From Allomyces arbusculus (lineage: Eukaryota; Blastocladiomycota; Blastocladiomycetes; Blastocladiales; Blastocladiaceae), in the NCBI GenBank assembly GCA_027604705.1, contig JADHYV010000016.1, positions 186,001 through 250,000 of the forward strand: a stretch of DNA of 64,000 nucleotides, written 5' to 3'. The translations under genes and the position numbers were made by a program. A model generated the notes under the pieces. It was not told the origin of the DNA. It searched no databases and saw nothing but the letters and a program-made list of their open reading frames with translations. This document shows, one piece after another, positions 32,050 through 41,630 of the stretch. How positions within the stretch are numbered: position 1 is the stretch's first letter; every line of letters starts with the position of its first letter.

Positions 32050-33009
32050 GGAAAATAGAACATTGAAGACTCGCGTCGTGGGTGTGCTTCGTGTTGCCCA
32101 AACGGCAAACGCGCGCTTGAGCGTCGCGAGGTGCCATCAGAGCCACTTCTTGCCGATCAGGGAGAGGAACAGGACCACTTCCACCGGCTTCCACTGTGCG
32201 TGCCTTTTGTCTCCTCTGCAATGTGGACCAATATTTGTGAGATCTGTATTTCGGGCACAACATTCTTATTATTTGGGCTGTCTTTGAATCCGTAGCTGGA
32301 AGCCAGGGCCCCTGACAACGAGTGAACCATTGAACGGTTCACTCGTCTGATTTTGTCTGGACGGCGACACGCAGGGGTTCTATGGAATCCCTACACGTCA
32401 CAAGCTTGACCGTCTTGACTCTCTTCCGGTGTTCATATTTATGACCGACCTGCCCGCTGACGTGCAAATGGTGACGATGAGGATCGTTCTGGTTGTGAAC
32501 ACCAAGTGACCGTCATTGCAACATAAGGGCTCCGCGTGGTTGAATTATAGAACATGATTCGGCGAACAGCGAGCCGCTGATGGCGGCTATGCTCAAAATT
32601 TGCTCGCTTCACACGGCACGATCGCATGCAATAGTATTACCCATGAGGAAGGAATCACCACCTCGCTCGCTGAGCTTTCAAGCTCAGACAAATCAATAAG
32701 CGTGAAAGAAGGCATGGGAGACAGACTGCGGCCTGTCAGCCATGCTTATCCGACGCGCGACAGTCTCGACGTACTGGTTATTCAACTTCATTAGCTCTGG
32801 CGCGTTGCTGCACGTTGGAGCTCGTCGCCACGGCACCAACCTGTCGATACAGCGGCCCAAGCTGCATCACTATTTAAGTTGTTAGGGGGGAAATAGAAGG
32901 CAACAGCACCGCAAGACAGGTTCAAGCGACGTAAGGACCGCATCTGCTGTAAATACACAAACATGACGGCCATCCAGCCACAAAACACCAATTTACCATA
33001 AAAAACGGC
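32050..33009. other. intergenic, less GC-rich, origin unclear
   Basis: About 950 bp between the promoter of the intact GRDP-like gene and the FMT remnant. It is richer in A and T than the coding DNA around it, with only short frames. The equivalent interval in the right copy is about 350 bp, so this may contain later inserted DNA. I found no inverted or direct terminal repeats. Confidence 0.4.
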
Positions 33010-33696
33010 TCAGTTTTTATCATTCTTGGCCCGCCACGGCCATTGACGAAAATCGCGCGCACCCTGCTCCTTGCGGCTCAAAGGCTTCACCCGCGTGACG
33101 CCGATCGTTTGGCCATCGGCACAGTGCACACGCAGGTGCGGCTCGGGCTCGAGCACGAGCTCGAAACGACCGGGTGGGAGAACCGTGGTGGTCGTTTTGG
33201 GTGCGCGCAATGCACTGAGGTAAAGTTTCACTCGCTTGACGCCAACGATGGTGCGCATCAGGACCTGGGAGTTGAGCGCGAAGGTGGTGGTGGCCAGCAA
33301 CAGCACGGCAATGTCAAACAGAAAAAATGCCTGGTCGTTGCTCCAAATCGCGTGCTGGATGGGCGCGGCGCCGCGGTATTTTGGCAAACGCGACGGGTGT
33401 AAGTTCATGGCGCCGCTTGGGAACAAGTCGAGAATGTGCGGCAGAACCAAAAAGGAGCACGACACCACGACGGCCAGGTCAGTCTTTTCGGCGATGTTCA
33501 ACGGCATTTATGTGCGGAAAACGAGCCGATATTTTTTTGCCAGGTGACGTATCGAGTGGGAGAAGGTCGCGAACATACTTCGCAACGCTTCAGGGACCGC
33601 ACGGGCGCGTGGAACACTTTGAGATCGTGAGCGCGTGCGTACTGCGAGAGCGCGTCTGTCGGTCATGGAGATCCAGCGTTCTCCGCTCATGCGTGA
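33010..33696 (-). pseudogene. truncated methionyl-tRNA formyltransferase copy
   Basis: This matches the intact FMT gene at 38329-39836 but lacks exon 1. It begins within exon 2, whose protein sequence is degraded, keeps the first third of exon 3 (LNIAEKTDLAVVVSC ... AMNLHPSRLPKYRGAAPIQHAIW) and then jumps into what is intron 4 of the intact gene, running on into exon 5 (RTIVGVKRVKLYLS ...). The internal deletion removes the active-site Asp region and all of exon 4. The deletion happens to keep a 165-codon frame open (33507-33010). There is no mitochondrial targeting exon, and an active enzyme is not possible. Confidence 0.82.
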
Positions 33697-33823
33697 ATAA
33701 ACAGGTGACCAAACTGTATTTGCTCTGTAACGCATGTTGAACGTTTCTACTTTGCTACACATACAACAAATGACCCCCATGCGACAAAGAAAGACATGGT
33801 GGCGGTTTCAGGCCTTGGACGTA

Positions 33824-36291
33824 TCACTCGGCCTTGCCCATGCCCTTGAGCATGTCCACGACCAGTTCGCGGGCATCGCGGAGCAATTTGTTTGCCCTAG
33901 GTCACAGAAATGTAACGCCCGGGTGATCAGTTCAGGTGGACAGGGTCGAGTACGAGTATCTCTGGCACAGCGCTACACGCACCGTTTGGTTGCGCGGAAC
34001 TGCTTCAATATAGACGACCCACCGTCCAGATGGTCATGCGACGGCAACGCCTTGGCGACCGCGGTCACAATCTGCATGGTGAGCTTCTGCTGCGCCTTGG
34101 CGTCCGTGAACACGGCCGTGGACCTCGGCACAACGGCGGCGCACGGCAATGGATCCTCTGCCTCCATGCTGCCAGCGCGGCAGATCGGCACCACGACCGC
34201 ATCGAGCACGCCATCGACCGTGAGAATCTCGGCCTCGACTTCGGACAGGACAACCTAGGTGGCCAGCGAGAGTGCAACGAGAGTTGACCATCAGTATCGA
34301 ATCGAGATCAGCCCAGATAACGAAACCAGGCCAGCGCGTGTCCTACGTACGTGGTTCCCCATGCGCACGAACTTTTCGTGGATCCCATCCAGGCACGTCA
34401 TGCACCCGTCGGCGTCAATCTGAACCACATCGCGCATTTGGTACCACGGGCGCCCACCGATCCAGATAAACGCGGCCTTAGTCTCCTCGGGGCGGTTGAA
34501 GTAGCCCGTCGTATTGGACATGACGCAGGGGCCGAGCACGACCAGCTCACCAGGACCCGTCACGCCGTTTGGGTTGATCGGAATCGGTGTCTGCGTCGCC
34601 AAGTCGAGAAGTAGCGCCTCGTTGCCCGGCTTGAGCCACCCAGCCACACCCGGCCGGAGCGGAGATGAGCCGCCAAAGTGCGGCAGGGCGATCGAGAGTG
34701 CTTCTGTGGAGCCGTATGACTGGATAACGCCGGCTAAAGACGAGGAACGACCATTCAGTTAGTTGGTGTGAAACCACGATTAACAAACGACGAGAGGAGG
34801 TGAACGCACGTACCCTTGAACAGCTTCATGGCCTGCATCTGCAGCGTCTTGGACAGCGCCGCCGACACCGTAATAATGAGCTTGAGCGACGACAGGTTGC
34901 ATTCTTTGGTGCGCGGGTCCTTCATGATCGCGACGAGATTGGGCGGCCACATGAGCGAGACGGTGATCTGGAACCGCTTCGAGCCATCCACCCGTGGTAA
35001 AGTGGTCGAAAAAGTAGATCGGGCAGCTGCGGTTCGCCGCGTTGATGCATAAAAACTTGCCGGACGCGTGGAAAAAGCTCAAGGCGCCGTCGTACCGCGT
35101 TGTAGCGCCAGTGGACGTTGCGGCCTTGCTGGTGTTGATCGGACGCGCAGCCGACGCAGCCAATGCAGTCGACGCAAGTTTCAGGGCGGGGAACCGCATC
35201 ATGGTGGCCCGAAGCATATGATGCGTCATCTGCACCGCCTTGGTGGAGCCCGTCGTGCCGCTAATGAATAGATTGCAGAGATAAAATTTGGATGATCAGT
35301 CGCGTCTGAAACAAGGGCAAAGCAGGGAGGGAGGGACGGAGGGACTCAACCGCACGTACGACGTGAACATGAGGTAGACTGTCTCATCGAGCTGCACTTG
35401 AGCGATGGTCGACGGCAGCTCGACCTGGCCCGGAACCATCAAGTCGTGCATCAGCAGCACGTTGTTCGTGATGGCCGCCAATTGCGGCGTCGTCGGCGAG
35501 TCGAGCAGGATCACGCGCGGTTCGTGCGTCAGCTTGGCCAGATCGATTACCTATAGATTAATAATTGTTGTGGGACGAGCGAGACAGCCGACAGGTTTAG
35601 TAAATGGAAGTCATGCAACCAGACACATCAGGGCAGCAAAGCAACGTACGCCGCGCGCGGTCTGGTACAACGACGAGTGGACAATCATGGCGTGCGGCTG
35701 CGTCTCCAAGAGCCAGTGCGCGGTTCCCTGGACCGTGGTCTGTGGGTTCAGCGCCGCGACGGTAATACCTGTTGTTGCGTGAACCGGTAAATAAAATGAT
35801 GAATGAGAACTGTTGATCATGTGTGCTGGTGCCTCGTCATATCGCAACAACATGGCAGTGGCAGCAGCAACAACTCGACCATGTCAGGCGCGACCAGAGG
35901 AGAACCTCACCCGCAAACAAGCACGCAAAGTCGGCAACGAAGTAGTGCTCATGGTTGGGCGAGAGAATCCGAGACAATCGCCGTTCCTCAGTCCAATCTT
36001 GTCGACCAACCCGTGCGAAAGTCCCAGAGCGTGCTGGAACAGCTCGCCGTACGTCAAGCGACGATGGTCCGGGTCTTCGGTGTGCGCCATGAATAGCGAC
36101 TCTGGATCATGCGTGCGGAGTCGCTCAAAGAGATGACGACCAACTGGGATGCTGAGCGGAAATTGCACGGCGCTCTCCGGGATGCGCGAGCGGATCACAC
36201 AGCGATCAAGGTCTTGGCCATTCGTCGTGATGGTCGTGGTCGCGGGGGTCGCCGTCGTGGTCGCCGTTGGCATCGTGTCGACTTGCGCCAT
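33824..36291 (-). pseudogene. AMP-dependent acyl ligase/synthetase gene, frameshifted
   Basis: This resembles 4-coumarate-CoA-ligase-type adenylating enzymes, in about seven exons. Recognisable parts are RRLTYGELFQHALGL, SPNHEHYFVADFACLFAG, the P-loop YLMFTSGTTGSTK formed by a splice, FFHASG, RFQITVSLMWPPNL, IQSYGSTEA, YFNRPEETKAAF and a C-terminal VVLSEVEAEIL domain. Two places need a one-base change of frame with no possible intron: near 36.0 kb (between GLRNGD and SPNHEHYF) and near 34.98 kb (between FFDHFTT and RFQITV). Motifs are also eroded: the usual TGD reads MRD, and the end-of-domain Lys motif (usually x-G-K) reads ANK. It is therefore probably a decaying gene, unless the two shifts are sequence errors. 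It sits exactly at the junction of the two duplicated copies. Confidence 0.7.
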
Positions 36292-36621
36292 GGTGCTGAT
36301 GCCCGTCTTGAGTGATGTTGCTGATTCCCGTCTTGGCCATGCGTTGCTGGGGAGATGGGACCGAGACGGGTGGGCTGTGTCGCGATATGGGCGGATTGTC
36401 GCCGTCTGTTGGCTGTGGCTCTATCCCGATGTTGGCGATGTCGAGGGTGACAGGAGCAGGAAGCATTTGACATTCTTCTCCTTCTGAAGAAGAAAAGTGA
36501 AAGCCCAGAAGCGAGGTTTTCGGCCAAGGGTTTCGCAACAACTTTTCGCCTCACACTCACACGGCAAACACTCACAAACAGAGACAAAATAAAGAAATAC
36601 AAAATGCGTGGAAGGAAAACG

Positions 36622-37872
36622 ACAAACGGCGCTTCAAGTCGTCGCGTGGCAGCTCGTGGACATGCCTGGACATGCCGCTGTGGGCTCGAACAGGAGCGTC
36701 TGGATGTCGGACCTGGGGAGAGCGCAGGGAGCGTGGCAACGTGCTTGGCCCAGGTCGTCTTGTTGAACAGCATGGCAACGTCGGCCCTGTGGGCGTGCTG
36801 CTTGCCGAAAATCGTGCGCGTCTTTGGGTGCGTTTGCGTGCCGGCTGTCTGAGCGAGTGGCGTGTGCGCAGCAATCGTCAAGAAACGACGCACGTCCACA
36901 TCCATAAACGCGGCGTGGCAAGACGCAGTGCGCGTGCGCGTGCAGACAGAACGACGCGTACTCGGTCATGCATGGCCTGCTCGTTCTTGCACGACGGGCA
37001 CTGGACCTTGCCGGTGACCTTGGTCTCGTCGATTGCTGCGGGCGTCGGGCCCAATGGCTGATTGGTGGGCATGTGCGCCGCCCAGAACTCGCGCGCCGCC
37101 TCGAGGTCGGCGTGGTCGTCCATGTGCGCCTTGACTTAGTGGAGGAGGACGATCAGGAGTATCAGCTTTGGCAACGATGATGGATGAGCGCAGCGATGAC
37201 TTGGATGAACGAACCAAGCAGAGGAGCGGGACGTTGATGCGCACAAACGTGCGGCCGTAACGACGCTGCATATTTTCGGCGTAGCGGGTCGGGCTTCGCT
37301 ACGTATCATCGACAGAAATGTTAGGGAGTGCTTTTGACTCGAGAAGACGCTGTCCATCCACACCATGTGCGAGTGCCAAAACATGGCCACATCAAGCGGC
37401 GGGAACGGTGGGTTTTCCACAATCGATGTGTCATTGGCCACGACCTGGGCAAGCGCGTCCATGAGCGCAAGATAACGCCGAGCCGCAGAAGAAAGAGCTG
37501 GTGCATCAAATGTCAGCGGCGAGGAAATGGCCGTGTAACCACAGCAGCGAGAAGCAGCCAACGCTCAGGTTCTTGGCCTCGCTCTCAAGGCACTGCAGCT
37601 GATGGTAGAACGCGGCTAGAAGAAGCGCGTGCGCCATCAAAATGTCGCGCGACAACAAGTCCTCCGTGCCCTCGCCAATCCCCAACAATCTTGGCAAGCG
37701 CAACCGTGCCAAATTGGTCCCTATTCTGCGCCGCTTGCACGATCGCTGCATGGGCAGCGAATACGGTCTCGTTGGGCGTCTTCTTGGAGAGCACATCGTT
37801 GACGACATCATCGGCCAATGCTTGGGGCGGCACGGGAACGGTGGGCAGAAAGGCGGCAATGGCGACAGACAT
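36622..37872 (-). pseudogene. truncated GRDP-like (DUF1399) copy
   Basis: Homologous to the intact gene at 30060-31947. It keeps the start (MSVAIAAFLPTVPVPPQALA), the first FWHSHM motif, the RRYGRTFVRINVPLL exon and EAREFWAAHMP through the zinc-ribbon region and KTTWAKH. It ends at RRLEAPF, the point equal to about 30653 in the intact gene. The second WHTH motif and the glycine/cysteine tail are missing. Reading frame changes in exon 1 (after ALAKIV) and after KNEQAM, and the splice after FWHSHM no longer restores the LSP motif. It is a pseudogene. Confidence 0.82.
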
Positions 37873-39432
37873 TTTTTTGCTGTTCGTTCTTGGCGGCGAG
37901 GCACCCAAACGTGTTGCTCGTCACTCGAGAGAGATGGGAGGATTGTCCGTGAGAAGCGTTCCATTTATCCCCATCCTCTCCATGGAAAAGGGAACAGTCC
38001 TTAGTGGTGGCCGATGCGCGTGTCGTGGGAGCGCAACCAGTTAGTTGCCCTCGCCGTCTTCGGGTGGCCGAGTGCAACGACTGCAAGGAATTACGTGAAG
38101 CGGTTCCTCCAACACGTGCAGGCGCGTACAGAATGTGCGGAAATCCCTTATAAAACGGCTCCGGCACGAGATGCTGTTGGAACGCGTTGGAATGGGTTGA
38201 TGGTGGATGGTGGGCCGCTGATGGTCGGTGCCCAAACGATACATATTACATGGCAGCTTCTTTGCGCAAAACGCACTGCCCATTGCTCGCTGATACTTTG
38301 CACAACGACTGCAGTATCCGAATCAAAATTACCCAAAAAACGGCTTCGTTTTCATCAATCCGGGCCCACCACGGCCATTGACAAAATCGCGCGCCCCCTG
38401 CTCCTTGCGGCTCACCGGTTTCACTCGCGTGACGCCGATCGTTTGGCCATCGGCACAGTGCACCCGCAGTTGCGGCTCGGGTTCCAGCACGAGCTCGAAC
38501 CGACCGGGCGGGAGAACCGTTGCAGGCGTTTCGGGTGCGCGGAATCCGCTAAGGTGAAGCTCCACCCGCTTGACGCCAAAGACGGTGCGCATCGGGACCT
38601 AGGAATCAAGCGCGAAGGTAGTGGGAGTCAGCAACGGCACAACGGTCGGTCGCAAAGCGAAAACGAAAGAGACGGGTGAGTGCGCGTACCTGGTGCCCAA
38701 TGGCTCGCCACCGGTTCCACACCTCTGTCGCCGACACCTCGTCCCAAAAAATGATGCCGTCCTCCTTGGTAATCTTGCGCGCGCGCGTAACCTGCTTTTC
38801 GTCCTGGATTTTGGCGTTCTCCTATGCGCGCAAATCAGAACAAGGTCAGGCAGGGATGCGGCTGGGCACGGCACCTGACGGCGCGTACAGCTGCTTGCTT
38901 GAAGTTGCAAATCACGTCGAGGAGCAGCGCGCTGCCCTGGTCGGCCAGGAAATTCGCGAGTTCCGGGAACCGAATAGTGTTGGGGTCGGGAATGGCCACA
39001 TTTTGCTGTGCCAAAATTACGCCAGCGTCAAACCGGTTCGGGTCGAGGTCGATAATGGAAATGCCGGTTTCCTGGTCATTATTCCAAATTGCGTGCTGGA
39101 TGGGCGCGGCGCCACGGTACTTTGGCAAGAGTGACGGGTGCAGGTTCATGGCGCCGCTCGGGAACATGTCGAGAATGTGCGGCGGGATAAAGTAAGGGCA
39201 CGACACGACCACGGCCAGGTCGGTCTTTTCGGCGAGATTCAACGGCATCTATGAGCGGCGAGCGGGCCGTCAATTATTTGTCCCCAGACCGCGGACCGAG
39301 TGGATGGAGAAGATAGCTTGCATACCTCCCAACGCTTCAGGGACCGCGCGGGCGCGTGGAACACCTTGAGGTTGTGAACGCGCGCATATTGCGAGAGAGC
39401 GTCTGCCAGCCATGGAGATTCGGCATGCGTGA
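36622..39432. repeat. tandem duplication, right copy
   Basis: The partner of 30653-33696. In this copy the FMT gene is complete and the GRDP-like gene lacks its 3' third. Both copies have the same orientation and are separated by about 2.9 kb that holds the AMP-ligase pseudogene. Confidence 0.8.
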
Positions 39433-39836
39433 GTCCTATAGTCGACGCGGGCACCACGACGCAGCCATCACAGATGCACAAACACACTCTCGGACAGGTG
39501 CAGCTGGCGGCCGGCAGGGAAGCACGGCGGCGTGACGACGGCAATCTCATCAAAGGGCGGCTTCAAAATGTGATGGCCCTGCGGCGTGACGCGACCACTC
39601 TTTTTGTCGCCAATCGTGTCGACTTCGTTCGGGACCCACTCGCTGCGCATGCGCAGCAAGTTGTCGAGCACGCGGACGGAAAAGTGGTCGGAGCCGAAAT
39701 AGGTGACATGGTAGGCGCGCGTCGGCGCGTGGAGGGCTCCACGGGTCGCGCTGGTGCGGAGCGCGGAGGATCGCGCGAGGGCAGCACGCGAGCGTGGCCA
39801 AGTAGTTGCTTGCGCAATGCGGGTCCTGATCACCAT
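38329..39836 (-). CDS. FMT1: mitochondrial methionyl-tRNA formyltransferase
   Basis: Five exons (39836-39488, 39435-39326, 39248-38889, 38821-38690, 38598-38329) encode 406 residues. The N-terminus is basic with Ser/Ala and no acidic residues (MVIRTRIAQATTWPRSRAAL), as expected for mitochondrial import. The formyltransferase fold begins at YHVTYFGSDHFSVRVLDNLL. Catalytic residues are present: Asn188 and His190 in AMNLHPSLLPKYRG, and Asp227 in FDAGVIL. The C-terminal tRNA-binding domain ends with KEQGARDFVNG. The enzyme formylates initiator Met-tRNA for mitochondrial translation using 10-formyl-tetrahydrofolate. It is divergent from TOM40, with 309 bp between starts. A truncated duplicate is at 33.0-33.7 kb. 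Confidence 0.9.
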
Positions 39837-40145
39837 GGTGAGAATTGGAAATTGGCAAACTTGCTGCTCTGCGCTCAGGGATGTGGACGGTGTGGACTTC
39901 AACAAATTTGCAGAGTGGTTGGCAACGTCGCGACCAGAGCGGCTCACCCCACGTGACCGATCAACACCGATGCGAGCGGCCGACCGCCGCCAACCGCGCG
40001 TGCTGACCGACCACGACGGCGACCGCGACGACGACGATCCGCGCTGGACCACTCGCTGCAGCCGCTGCCCGCACGCTGCTGATCGCCCGCTCCCGTGCTG
40101 TCCCGCGCTCGCGCCCGCTCAACAATCCCTCGCCACACCACCACC
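39837..40145. promoter_or_regulatory. shared FMT1/TOM40 promoter region
   Basis: 309 bp between two divergent start codons, both for mitochondrial proteins. It is GC-rich, with GAC/CGA triplets near 40012-40036 and no evident TATA box. Co-regulation is inference. Confidence 0.45.
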
Positions 40146-41241
40146 ATGTCCGGCCTCCTCGGGTCCCTGACCGCCAAGTTTGACGACTTGCGCGCGGCGC
40201 TTAACCTGCCGAGCCCCGGCAAGTTTGAGGAGCTGCACCGCAAGGCGCAATTCGTCTTCACGACGCACCACATGTTCGATGGCCTCAAGGTCGACATTGG
40301 CAAGGGCATGTCGCCGACCTTCCAGGTCAACCACGCCTTCCACCTCGGGTCCCAGGCGCAGCCCAACTCCTACACGTTTGGCGCCGTCGTTGCCGAGGAC
40401 GCGCAGGTGCGTGTGTTTGCTCGGCTTGCTCGGCCGCGTCGCCGCGCCACGCTCTGCCAAGCGCGCGACCTGGCCCCGCTGCTGGACCTCCAAATCCTAA
40501 CGGCCAGCGATCACTTTCAAACAGAACATGATGCACGGCATGATCGAGACCGACGGGTCCCTGACGGGGCGCATGTCCTACGGTCTCACCAAGGCGCTGA
40601 CGGCCAAGGCCAACATCCAGTTCAGCACCGAGCAGGATCAGGCGATGCTGCAGGCCGAGGCCGACTATGCGGGCCGCGACTACGCCGCCAACCTCAAGGT
40701 CGTGAACCCGTCGCCCGTTGACGCGACGGGCATCGTCGTCGCTTCTTACCTGCAGTCGGTGACGCCCAAACTCGCGCTCGGTGTCGAGGCCGTCCTGCAG
40801 CGCCCGATCCCCGGCATCGAGGACGCCGGCATGTCGTTTGCCGCGCGGTACACGCTTCCGCGGTTCCACCTCGACGCGCTGCCGGCCATGTCGCCACAGG
40901 ACATCGTCCCGGAACAACCCACTGCCGACCCGGTGCTGACGGCCACCTACCAGTCGGCCGGCGCACTGCACCTGACGTACGTGCACCCGGTCTCGTCCAA
41001 GGTCGAGCTCGCGTCCGAGGCGCAAATGGTCGTGACGCCGCGCGGTCGTGAGGGCGTCGGTGCCATCGCCGCAAAGTACGAGTTCCGCCAGTCGACGTTC
41101 CGCACGCAGATCGACACGAACGGTCGCGTCTCGTCGGTGCTTGAGCAGCGCATGGGGCCCATGGCCTTCCTGCTCGCCGGTGAGATTGACCACGTCAAGG
41201 GTGCGGCGCGGTTCGGGTTCGGGTTGCACATGGAGATTTAA
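40146..41241 (+). CDS. TOM40: Tom40, mitochondrial outer-membrane import channel
   Basis: Two exons (40146-40406 and 40525-41241; 118-nt intron, GTGCGT donor) give 325 residues. FEELHRKAQFVFTTHHMFDG is the family's N-terminal segment that enters the barrel. The rest alternates beta strands, for example YTFGAVVAEDAQNMM, GSLTGRMSYGLTKALTAK, AEADYAGRDYAANLKVVNP and GIVVASYLQSVTPKLALGVE, ending with the membrane beta-signal-like KGAARFGFGLHMEI. Tom40 forms the protein-conducting pore of the TOM complex. Length matches fungal Tom40 without a long N-terminal extension. It is divergent from FMT1 and convergent with the KEL3-like gene. Confidence 0.92.
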
Positions 41242-41630
41242 AAGCAAATGTTGTTGGTTATCGATTTCCCGGATGGGGGCGTTTGGTGTATTTCTACGTA
41301 CGGATCGGAGAACGGCGTGGCCGAGGTCGCGGCGGCGTCCTGACGAGGAGGGAGGGAGGGGAGCGAAGCACAAGAGCGAGGGAGGGAGGGTGGGTACCTA
41401 GGGGACGTGAACCCATTTTTTTCTATAGTTTTTGAGATGAAGTTCATTGCCGCGTATCCTCTCCACCCCTTTTCCGTCTGCACGTCGCGCGACTGTGCCG
41501 TTCATTGTCATTTGAGTGAACATGCTGCTCTGTTTTGGGTGACCTGGCTGATCTTCGAATCCGACGCTCTCGTTTTGTCGTCGACCCATAGCCATTGAGT
41601 CGCGACAGAGAAAAGCAATCACATTAACAC

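Larger units (their letters stand above)
30653..33696. repeat. tandem duplication, left copy
   Basis: This segment matches 36622-39432 in order and orientation, by the shared GRDP-like exons, the region upstream of the GRDP start, and FMT exons. FMT exon 5 here (33020-33260) is estimated by eye at over 85% identical to 38350-38590. Similarity stops abruptly inside GRDP exon 4 at one end and inside FMT exon 2 at the other (near CATGCGTGA). The stretch from about 32.1 to 33.0 kb has no clear counterpart in the other copy. Confidence 0.8.

Noticed and set aside
30653-39432. Reciprocal loss of function after whole duplication of the GRDP-FMT pair
   Set aside because: The truncation points coincide with the ends of homology, so breakpoints inside both genes explain the pattern more simply.
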